Assembly (NCBI GenBank): GCA_025356735.1
Contig: JANXRT010000112.1
Location: 1-11,898 of the forward strand
Length of the DNA: 11,898 nt
Source of the DNA: Acetobacteraceae bacterium
Lineage (GTDB): Bacteria > Pseudomonadota > Alphaproteobacteria > Acetobacterales > Acetobacteraceae
Direction: 5' to 3'
The notes beneath the pieces were generated by a model that made no database searches, was not told the DNA's origin, and saw only the letters and a program-made list of their open reading frames with translations. Positions 6,045 to 11,898 of the stretch are shown piece by piece. A program made the position numbers and the translations under genes. Numbering within the stretch: the stretch's first letter is position 1; each line of letters starts with the position of its first letter.

Positions 6045-6566
6045 TCAGCAGGCCGGCACGTCGCTGTCGCCGGCGCCGAGCGGCCGCTGCATCTGCACCA
6101 CGTCGAGCCAGCGGCCGAACTTCAGCCCGGCATGGCGCAGCGTGCCGACGGTCTGGAAGCCCAGGCTGGCATGAACCCCAACCGAGCCCACGTTCTCGCT
6201 GTCGCCGATGACCGCGATCATGGTGCGAAAGCCGCGTCCGGTGGCGTTCTCGATCAGCCTGGCGACCAGCGCCTTGCCGACGCCCTGGCCGCGCACGTCC
6301 TCGCGGATATAGACGCTGTCCTCGGCGGCGAACCGGTAGGCGGAGCGGTCGCGGAACTGGGTGTAGTAGGCGAAGCCGAGCACCCCCGAGGCATCGGCCG
6401 CGACCAGCCAAACCCAGCCGCCATCGACGACGTGGCGGTAGCGCGCGGAAATCTCCTCGATCGAGGGCGGCTCCTCCTCAAAGGTGCCAGTACCGTGAAG
6501 CACGTGATGCGCGTAGATCGCCTGGATCTCGGCGAGGTCGGCCTCGTGAGCGTCGCGGATCTGCAT
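6045..6566 (-). CDS. GNAT N-acetyltransferase, phosphinothricin acetyltransferase type
   Basis: A 173-residue GNAT enzyme that transfers acetyl from acetyl-CoA to an amino group. Chromosomal members of this Pat/MddA-like group acetylate methionine sulfoximine, related toxic amino acids or unknown amines. The acetyl-CoA pyrophosphate loop RGQGVG is at 92-97. The N-terminal segment AIYAHHVLHGTGTFEEEPPS (16-35) and the ENVGSVGVHASLGFQTVGTL block (124-143) are typical of the Pat group. The ATG at 6566 is preferred over the in-frame ATG at 6593 because AGGAAAG ends eight bases before it and the protein then begins MQIRDAHEADL as in relatives. The glycosylase gene begins about 12 bases after its stop, so the two are likely co-transcribed. 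Substrate unknown. Confidence 0.88.
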   Translation of the reverse strand: MQIRDAHEADLAEIQAIYAHHVLHGTGTFEEEPPSIEEISARYRHVVDGGWVWLVAADASGVLGFAYYTQFRDRSAYRFAAEDSVYIREDVRGQGVGKALVARLIENATGRGFRTMIAVIGDSENVGSVGVHASLGFQTVGTLRHAGLKFGRWLDVVQMQRPLGAGDSDVPAC

Positions 6567-6574
6567 GCGGCGAT

Positions 6575-6581
6575 CTTTCCT
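6575..6581 (-). promoter_or_regulatory. Shine-Dalgarno site AGGAAAG for the GNAT gene
   Basis: On the minus strand AGGAAAG is spaced eight bases from the ATG at 6566. This selects that start over the upstream in-frame ATG at 6593. Confidence 0.65.
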
Positions 6582-6822
6582 AAAGGGTTGCATGGTTTTA
6601 TGGACGTTTTGACGTCAGTAGGCATTATGGCCTGTTTATCGTTTCTTCTGTACCCCTTGGCGGCATAACCGTGCTAAGCACCGTTTTTGAAATTTGGAGG
6701 CGCGCATTTCAACCGCGTCTCTTCTCTGGGCCTTGCTACACGACAGAGGGTCATGGGCCGGGCGGCCACGGCGGAACCAGGGAAGGCGCCGCTTCCATCC
6801 GGGCCTAATCGAACAGGAGCGC
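6582..6822. promoter_or_regulatory. Divergent intergenic region between GNAT and the secretion operon
   Basis: This is the most AT-rich stretch of the window, especially 6594-6720, and it should hold the promoters of both divergent units. Visible elements are TTGACG at 6609-6614 (a possible plus-strand -35, though no good -10 lies 16-18 bases on), CATAAT on the minus strand at 6624-6629 (a possible -10 for the GNAT gene), the palindrome TGACGTCA at 6610-6617, and the dyad GTGCTAAGCAC at 6671-6681 followed by a run of five T. GGAAG/CTTCC around 6781-6796 can form a short stem in the leader. None of these is strong enough to call a specific promoter or regulator. Confidence 0.4.
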
Positions 6823-6852
6823 ATGTCAATGTACCGGACAACGCAATCATGA
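6823..6852 (+). CDS. Candidate leader peptide reading frame coupled to the exporter gene
   Basis: The only strong ribosome site before the exporter gene is AGGAG at 6815-6819, and it does not serve the exporter frame. It points to ATG at 6823 (3 bases away) or ATG at 6829 (9 bases, the ideal spacing). Both start the same tiny frame, MSMYRTTQS, whose TGA at 6850-6852 overlaps the exporter ATG at 6849-6851 as ATGA. A ribosome that translates the leader would end exactly on the exporter start. The peptide itself may have no function. It could instead reflect a sequencing frameshift at the start of the exporter gene. Confidence 0.45.
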   Translation: MSMYRTTQS

Positions 6853-9152
6853 GCCAGAATTTCGGCCCCGTGCAGGGACAGGGCAAACCGGACCCCAAGC
6901 CGGCCTTGGGCGATGCCTCCGCAGCCATCGGCAACACCGCCGATGCCCTGGCCGGAGCCGCCAGGTCGCCGGCCGACCCGTGCGTGCAGTCGCTGCTGCA
7001 GGCCGCACGCTACTACGGCATGGAGCTGAACGCCGAGGATTACCGCCGCGTCCCGGGTGACGCCGCTGCCACGGCGGCCTCGCTTTCGGCCTTTGCGCAG
7101 GAATGCGGCCTGTGGGCGCGCGCCGTGCGTCTCGGCTGGCGTCAGCTGATCCGGCTGTACGACGGCGGCCCTGTCGTGCTGCTGTTCAAGGACGGTTCCG
7201 CCGGGCTGATGACCGGCGGCAATCCCGACCAGAAGATCGTCATGCTGAAGGACCCGCTATCGCCGGCCAGCGATCCGGCGATGCCGGTCGATGAGATGCG
7301 CCTGGCCCAGGTCTGGTCCGGCGAGGCGGTGCTGGTGCGCGCCAACCGCGGCATCGCGGAATCCGAGGCGCCGCTGTCGATGCGCTGGCTGGCCTCGCTG
7401 GTCGGGCGTGAGCGCGGCGCGCTGCGCGACATCGGCATCGCCTCGTTGACCCTGAGCTTCCTCACCATCTTCCCGCCGCTGCTGGTGATGACGGTCGTGG
7501 ACAAGGTGCTGACCCATCACAGCTATTCGACGCTGGCGCTGCTATCGACCGTGCTCGGCATCGGCGTGATCTACGAGACGCTGCTCGGCCATGCCCGGCG
7601 GATGATCGTGCTGACCGTCGGCACCAGGCTCGACACCAAGCTCAACCTGCACATCTTCGCCCGCCTGCTGCGGCTGCCGCTGGACTACTTCGAGCGCCAT
7701 CCGGCCGGCGAGACGATGCACAAGGTCGGCCAGATCAACAAGGTCCGCGAGTTCCTGACCGGCAAGCTGCTGACCACGTTCCTCGACCTGTTCACCTTGC
7801 TCGTGCTGCTGCCGTTCCTGTTCTACCTCGACACTACCCTAGCCTGGATGGTGGTCGCCTGCTCGGGCCTGATCGCCGTAATCATCCTGGCCTTCCTGCG
7901 GCCGCTGCGGGCAATGTTCCTCAATGTCGTGACCGCCGAGACCAACCGTGCCGCGGTGCTGGGCGAAACTATCTTCGGCATCAAGACCGTGAAATCACTG
8001 GCGATCGAGCCGCAACGCCGCGCGCTGTGGGACGAGCGCGTGGCGGACGCCGGCAAGTGGCGGATGGCGTTCGGCAGGCTCGCGAGCTGGCCGCAGACGC
8101 TGATCACCCCGATCGAGCGCTTCATGTCGATCGGCATCATCCTGCTCGGCGCCTACCTCGCGATGACCGACGCCACCGGCTATGCGGTCGGCGCGCTGTT
8201 CGCCTTCATGATGCTGTCGATGCGCGTCGCCCAGCCGCTGGTCGGCCTCGCCCGGCTGATCGAGGATTACGAGGAATTCGGCGCCGCCGTCGCCGAAGCC
8301 GGATCGGTGCTGAACCGGCCGCTCGAGATGGATGCGGCGTCGGGCGGGCTGCGGCCGAAGTTCGCCGGCGCCATCACGTTGGATGACCTGTCCTTCACCT
8401 ATGGCGGCACCAAGGTGCCGGCGCTGGACCGGGTCAGCTTCTCGGTTCCGGCCGGCACCATGCTGGGCGTAGTCGGGCGCAGCGGATCGGGCAAATCGAC
8501 ACTGGCGCGGCTACTGCAGGGCATCAACCGCGACTATTCCGGCTTCCTCAAGATCGACGGTTCCGACCTGCGGGAAATCAACCTGCGCCACCTGCGCTCC
8601 AGCTTCGGCGTCGTGTTGCAGGACAACTTCCTGTTCCGCGGCTCGATCCGCGACAACATTATCGCCGGCCGCCCCGGGCTGACGATTGATGATGTCGTCA
8701 AGGCCGCAAGGCTGGCGGGCGCGGAAGAATTCATCGAGCGGATGCCGAATGGCTACGAGACCTATATCGAGGAGGGCTCGCCCAACCTGTCGGGCGGGCA
8801 GAAGCAGCGGCTGGCGATCGCGCGCGCGCTGATCCAGGATCCGCGCATCCTGATCCTCGACGAGGCGACCAGCGCGCTCGACCCCGAAAGCGAGGCGTTG
8901 GTCAACGCCAACCTCAACCGGATCGCGCGCGGCCGTACCATGATCCTGGTGTCGCACCGGCTGTCGTCGCTGACCGAGTGCGACCAGATCATGGTCCTCG
9001 ACAAGGGCCGTCTGGTGGATATCGCTCCTCATCGCACTCTGCTCGAACGCTGCTCCATCTACCGCCAGCTCTGGGCGCAGCAGCACCGTCATCTGGATAC
9101 GCAAGGTTCCCGTCATGCAGCCATCGCCCCCACGCTTGTCCAAGGCGACTAG
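6849..9152 (+). CDS. Type I secretion ABC exporter with degenerate C39-like domain
   Basis: A 767-residue fused permease/ATPase of the HlyB/LapB class, the inner-membrane motor of a type I secretion system. Residues ~42-165 form a C39-like domain. It resembles a C39 peptidase in outline (C45 then RYYGM at 54-58), but the Cys is shifted and the glycine after it and the catalytic His are absent, so it should bind substrate rather than cut it. Residues ~190-470 carry the membrane helices, including IASLTLSFLTIFPPLLVM (197-214) and FLDLFTLLVLLPFLFYL (311-327). The ATPase has Tyr518 (A-loop), Walker A GRSGSGKST (543-551), Q591, signature LSGGQ (647-651), Walker B ILILDE (667-672) and switch His703, all intact. 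I start at ATG 6849, with only a weak GGA upstream; the frame is open further upstream to 6687. The adaptor gene overlaps its end by 38 bases. Confidence 0.93.
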   Translation: MSQNFGPVQGQGKPDPKPALGDASAAIGNTADALAGAARSPADPCVQSLLQAARYYGMELNAEDYRRVPGDAAATAASLSAFAQECGLWARAVRLGWRQLIRLYDGGPVVLLFKDGSAGLMTGGNPDQKIVMLKDPLSPASDPAMPVDEMRLAQVWSGEAVLVRANRGIAESEAPLSMRWLASLVGRERGALRDIGIASLTLSFLTIFPPLLVMTVVDKVLTHHSYSTLALLSTVLGIGVIYETLLGHARRMIVLTVGTRLDTKLNLHIFARLLRLPLDYFERHPAGETMHKVGQINKVREFLTGKLLTTFLDLFTLLVLLPFLFYLDTTLAWMVVACSGLIAVIILAFLRPLRAMFLNVVTAETNRAAVLGETIFGIKTVKSLAIEPQRRALWDERVADAGKWRMAFGRLASWPQTLITPIERFMSIGIILLGAYLAMTDATGYAVGALFAFMMLSMRVAQPLVGLARLIEDYEEFGAAVAEAGSVLNRPLEMDAASGGLRPKFAGAITLDDLSFTYGGTKVPALDRVSFSVPAGTMLGVVGRSGSGKSTLARLLQGINRDYSGFLKIDGSDLREINLRHLRSSFGVVLQDNFLFRGSIRDNIIAGRPGLTIDDVVKAARLAGAEEFIERMPNGYETYIEEGSPNLSGGQKQRLAIARALIQDPRILILDEATSALDPESEALVNANLNRIARGRTMILVSHRLSSLTECDQIMVLDKGRLVDIAPHRTLLERCSIYRQLWAQQHRHLDTQGSRHAAIAPTLVQGD
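9103..9106 (+). promoter_or_regulatory. AAGG ribosome site for the adaptor gene
   Basis: AAGG lies inside the exporter gene, eight bases before the ATG at 9115. It supports that overlapping start over downstream ATGs. Confidence 0.5.
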
Positions 9153-10539
9153 CCGAGTTTCCGCCGGCCGCGGCTCCTCAGGGTCCGACGCGCTGATGCC
9201 GATGGTGCTTGAATTCCAGTCGCCGTCGGCGGCGATCGCCGCCATGCCGGTGCCGTGGTCGGCGCGCGGCACGGTGTGGGTGGTGAGCTCGATGTTCGCC
9301 GCCTGCGTGCTAGCGCTCGGCTTGATCCATGTCGATCGCGTGGTCTCGTCGTCGGCCCGGGTGGTGTCGAAATCTGCCAACATCGTCGTGCAGCCGCTGG
9401 AGACCGCGATCGTGCGCTCGATCGAGGTGCGCGAGGGCGAGACCGTCAAGGCCGGGCAGTTGCTGGCCCGGCTCGATCCGACCTTCGCCAACGCCGACAT
9501 GGGCGGATCAGGCGCGCAGGTCGCCGGCCTGCAGGCCGAGGTTTCGCGGCTTCAGGCCGAAGCCGCCGGCCAGCCGTTCACCTATGCCGGACTCGATCCG
9601 TCGTTGGCGCTGCAGGCGGCGATCTACGCCCAGCGCCAGGCCGAGTTCAATTTCAAGCTGGAGAATTTCAGCCAGAAGATCGATGGGCTGAAATCCACCA
9701 TGCTGCGGTCGGCCAACGACGCCGCCTCGTATCGGGAGCGGCTGACGGTGGCGAAAGATGTCGAGACCATGCGCAAGAGTCTGGAGCAGCTCCAGGTCGG
9801 CTCCCGCCTCAACTCGCTCGCCGCCAAGGACAGCCGGATCGAGGTCGAGCGTGGCCTGGCGACGGCGACCGAGACCGGCGAGACGGCAAGGCGCGACATG
9901 GGTGCCATGATGGCCGAGCGCGACGGCTACGTGCAGAACTGGCGCGCCCAGGTGTCGCAGACCCTGTCCGAGGAGGTCCGAAAGCTCTCGGATGCGCGCG
10001 AAACCTTCAACAAGGCGCAGCTCCGCCAGCGGCTGGTAGAGCTGCGCGCCGACCGCGATGCTAAGGTGCTGACCCTGGCGCGGGTTTCCGTGGGGTCGGT
10101 GCTGCAATCGGGCGAGCAGTTCATCACCCTCGTGCCGACGGACGCACCACTCGAGGTCGAGGCCAACATCTCCGGCCGCGACAACGGGTTCGTGCATGTC
10201 GGCGATCCAGTGTCGCTCAAGTTCGATACCTTCCCGTTCACCCAGTACGGCATGGCCCGTGGCACGGTGCGGGTGGTCAGCGCTGACAGCTTCACCAGCG
10301 CGGATGCGGCGGGCGGGCACAACACCGGCGCCGTGCCGCTGCCCGGCAACTCGACCGATCCCTACTACCGGGCGCGCATCGCCATCGACAGCGTCGATCT
10401 GCACGATGTGCCGGCCAACTTCCGCGTCAGCCCCGGCATGCCGATCACCGCCGACATCAAGGTCGGGAAGCGGACGGTGCTGGGCTATCTGCTCGGGCGC
10501 GTGCTGCCGCTGACGCAGGAAGGCATGCGCGAGCCGTGA
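9115..10539 (+). CDS. HlyD-family periplasmic adaptor of a type I secretion system
   Basis: A 474-residue membrane fusion protein that links the ABC exporter to an outer-membrane TolC-type channel. A cytoplasmic tail (1-52) is followed by one membrane segment (about 53-72), then the first lipoyl half-motif VVQPLETAIVRSIEVREGET (91-110) ending at ARLDPT. A long helical, Gln/Ala/Arg-rich region (about 132-310) should form the periplasmic coiled-coil hairpin. The second half-motif (about 311-341) contains RVSVGSVLQSGEQFITLVP. The C-terminal beta-barrel region ends with the HlyD signature GMPITADIKVGKRTVLGYLL (441-460). Its start overlaps the exporter gene, so the two are made together, as expected for a single complex. 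No outer-membrane partner is encoded in the window; such pores are often shared and encoded elsewhere. Confidence 0.93.
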   Translation: MQPSPPRLSKATSRVSAGRGSSGSDALMPMVLEFQSPSAAIAAMPVPWSARGTVWVVSSMFAACVLALGLIHVDRVVSSSARVVSKSANIVVQPLETAIVRSIEVREGETVKAGQLLARLDPTFANADMGGSGAQVAGLQAEVSRLQAEAAGQPFTYAGLDPSLALQAAIYAQRQAEFNFKLENFSQKIDGLKSTMLRSANDAASYRERLTVAKDVETMRKSLEQLQVGSRLNSLAAKDSRIEVERGLATATETGETARRDMGAMMAERDGYVQNWRAQVSQTLSEEVRKLSDARETFNKAQLRQRLVELRADRDAKVLTLARVSVGSVLQSGEQFITLVPTDAPLEVEANISGRDNGFVHVGDPVSLKFDTFPFTQYGMARGTVRVVSADSFTSADAAGGHNTGAVPLPGNSTDPYYRARIAIDSVDLHDVPANFRVSPGMPITADIKVGKRTVLGYLLGRVLPLTQEGMREP

Positions 10540-10561
10540 AGCCAGCCGCGGCCGTCCTGCC

Positions 10562-11898
10562 ATGAGCTTGCGGAGCCGGCTGCACGCCATGGTCTCGGCT
10601 CCGGCCGCGCTGCGCCGAGGCATCGAACTCGCCGCCGACAGCCAGCCCAAGCCGGCCTTCTCTCAATACGCGCGCGCCGCCAAGGCTGGAATTCCGGACG
10701 CTTTCTACCGCGTCGGACGCTGCTATCTGGAGGGCGCCGGGGTTCCGCCCAGCCGCAACGAGGGCGTGCGCTGGTTGGAGCGGGCGGCAGCGCAAAGCCA
10801 TGTCGAGGCGCAGTCGTTGCTTGCCGCCCTGTACATCCACGGCCTCGGCGGCACCGAGGCGAAAGCACATCTGTTCGCCACCAACGAGACCGCCGAGCCC
10901 GATTTCGCCACCGCCGCGCGCTTCGCCCGCATGGCGGCCGAGGGCGGCTCGGCCGACGGCCAGGCGGTGCTCGCCTACATCCTCACTTCCGGCCCGGAGG
11001 ATTTGCGCGATCTGGCGCAGGCGGATGCCTGGTACGAGAAGTCGGCCGCCGCCTTCTGTCCGCAGGGCGAGCTTGGCCTGGCGCTGGCGCTGGCGCGTGG
11101 CGTCACCGACGACGCGCCGGACAAGGAAGCCATCCAGGCTCGGATCGCCGACTACATGGCCCGAGCCGCCAAGGCCGAGCTTCCGACGGCGCTCTATCTG
11201 CTCGGCGTGATGACCGACCGGGGCGTCGGGCTCCCCGCCGACATCGCGCAGGCGGCACAACTCTACCGCCGCGCCGCCGAGAAGGGCCATCGCTCCGGCC
11301 AGGCGCGCTGGGGCCTGGCGCTGATGGAAGGCCGTGGCGTCGATGCCAACCCGACCGAGGGCGAGTCATGGCTGCGCCGGGCCGCACTCGCCGGCGATCC
11401 GGAGGCGGCGGCGCTGGTCGGCGACCTGTATGCCCGCGGCGGCGCGCTGCCGCCGAACTATGCCGAGGCCGCGATGTGGATGCGCCGCGCCGCCGATGCC
11501 GGCCACCGCTCGGCGGCGCGCGCGCTCGGCCTGCTCCATCTCACCGGCGCCGGCATGGCCGCCGACCCGGAGGAGGCGGCGCGCTGGTTCCGACAGTCGG
11601 CCGAGGCCGGCGACAGGCAGGCACAGGCCGACCTCGCCAACCTGGTGCTGAAGGGCGTCGGCGACACCGACGACCTACGGCGGACGCGCCAGTGGTTCGA
11701 GCAGGCGGCGGCCGGCGGCGACCTGGTGGCGGCGTTCAACTACGGCGTCTGCCTGGCCCAGGGCGTCGCGCTCGACGCCGACGCCCTGTGCCAGGCAGAC
11801 GCCGTAGTTGAACGCCGCCACCAGATCGCCGGACGTCGCCGCCTGCTCGAACCACTGGCGGGTGCGCCGCAGGTCATCGGTGTCGCCGACGCCTTTCA
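10562..11898 (+). CDS. Sel1-like repeat protein, third gene of the secretion operon, truncated
   Basis: The frame is open from ATG 10562 to the window edge. Native sequence ends near 11767 (residue ~402), where the right fold-back begins; residues after GVCLAQGV are read from an inverted arm and should be ignored. At least nine Sel1 repeats of ~36 residues are visible, each of the form AxxxLGxxYxxGxGVxxDxxxAxxWxxxAAxxG, for example 47-80, 210-245, 246-281, 282-317, 318-353 and 354-389, with a tenth begun. Sel1 repeats stack as helical pairs into a solenoid that binds other proteins. The N-terminus has no hydrophobic signal core, so a cytoplasmic location is likely. It begins 22 bases after the adaptor stop, with no clear ribosome site, and is probably co-transcribed. 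Its role with the exporter (scaffold, substrate handling or regulation) is inferred from position only. Confidence 0.85.
   Translation, partial: MSLRSRLHAMVSAPAALRRGIELAADSQPKPAFSQYARAAKAGIPDAFYRVGRCYLEGAGVPPSRNEGVRWLERAAAQSHVEAQSLLAALYIHGLGGTEAKAHLFATNETAEPDFATAARFARMAAEGGSADGQAVLAYILTSGPEDLRDLAQADAWYEKSAAAFCPQGELGLALALARGVTDDAPDKEAIQARIADYMARAAKAELPTALYLLGVMTDRGVGLPADIAQAAQLYRRAAEKGHRSGQARWGLALMEGRGVDANPTEGESWLRRAALAGDPEAAALVGDLYARGGALPPNYAEAAMWMRRAADAGHRSAARALGLLHLTGAGMAADPEEAARWFRQSAEAGDRQAQADLANLVLKGVGDTDDLRRTRQWFEQAAAGGDLVAAFNYGVCLAQGVALDADALCQADAVVERRHQIAGRRRLLEPLAGAPQVIGVADAF
11649..11898. repeat. Right-end fold-back inverted repeat with diverged arms
   Basis: The reverse complement of 11774-11898 aligns without gaps to 11649-11773, with about 11 mismatches over the outer ~118 bases and a few more at the centre. 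There is essentially no loop: the centre is the quasi-palindrome GGGCGTCG..CGACGCCC at 11761-11786. Read in its own sense, the inverted arm encodes the same Sel1 repeat, starting KGVGDTDDLRRTRQWFEQAA, and continues into a good Sel1 motif GVGVERDA. The arms therefore represent two related coding alleles joined head to head at the contig edge. Confidence 0.85.

Noticed and set aside
6700..6822. Riboswitch in the exporter leader, for example a cyclic-di-GMP type
   Set aside because: Only short GC stems are present and none of the conserved aptamer sequence blocks I know could be found.
6690..6848. Extended exporter N-terminus beginning at the TTG at 6687 or the ATG at 6753
   Set aside because: The extra residues are Arg/Gly/Pro-rich and unlike exporter N-termini. 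GGAGG at 6696-6700 has no in-frame standard start at a proper distance.
6975..7035. Active C39 bacteriocin-processing peptidase in the exporter N-terminus
   Set aside because: The Cys is out of register, the following Gly is missing and no catalytic His is found where expected, so a non-cleaving C39-like domain fits better.
8511..9500. Minus-strand reading frame of about 330 residues opposite the exporter/adaptor junction
   Set aside because: It covers the antisense of the ATPase motifs and the start of the adaptor; no domain is recognisable.
10562..11767. Sel1 repeats mistaken for a CRISPR or DNA-level tandem repeat array
   Set aside because: The periodicity is at the protein level (~36 residues) with strongly diverged DNA, and there are no constant repeats with unique spacers.
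11774..11898. A second, separate sel1 gene on the minus strand at the right edge
   Set aside because: Only about 40 codons are present and they mirror the plus-strand gene base for base without gaps up to the centre, so this is treated as a fold-back arm, not as an independent annotated gene.

Overview
The window is GC-rich and densely coded, with short or overlapping gene junctions, several ATGA start/stop overlaps, and a short single-domain HPr kinase of the alphaproteobacterial kind. Together these suggest an alphaproteobacterium, probably Rhodospirillales/Acetobacteraceae. That placement is inference from gene style and intergenic repeats, because no rRNA or other marker gene is present. 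Both window ends are fold-back inverted repeats, so this looks like a whole assembled contig rather than an internal slice. The outermost ~95 bases on the left and ~125 bases on the right are suspect as genome sequence.

Layout, left to right. (1) A broken hprK on the minus strand, cut by the left fold-back. (2) A plus-strand group: a threonine/serine dehydratase-like PLP enzyme, an enoyl-CoA hydratase family protein (ATGA overlap with a clear GGAGG ribosome site) and a PaaI-type hotdog thioesterase. This is a plausible small catabolic operon acting on amino-acid-derived acyl-CoAs. (3) A minus-strand pair of proteins of unknown function (369 and 425 aa), translationally coupled by ATGA. The pair is flanked on both sides by copies of a GC-rich multi-hairpin intergenic repeat. 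(4) A minus-strand pair: a GNAT acetyltransferase of the phosphinothricin acetyltransferase type, followed by an AlkA-like DNA-3-methyladenine glycosylase. (5) A ~280-base divergent intergenic region holding a tiny leader reading frame whose stop overlaps the next start. (6) A plus-strand type I secretion operon: an ABC exporter with a degenerate N-terminal C39-like domain, an HlyD-type adaptor overlapping it by 38 bases, and a Sel1-repeat protein starting 22 bases later and running into the right fold-back.

How the parts work together: the exporter and adaptor should form the inner-membrane and periplasmic parts of a type I secretion channel that borrows a TolC-like outer-membrane pore encoded elsewhere. 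The Sel1 protein may be a cytoplasmic scaffold or accessory factor for that system. No secreted substrate (for example an RTX protein) is visible here. The least explained parts are the unknown two-gene unit, the leader reading frame before the exporter, and the right fold-back, whose two arms differ almost only at synonymous sites and so come from two related coding alleles. I found no tRNA, rRNA, CRISPR array, insertion sequence or phage gene.
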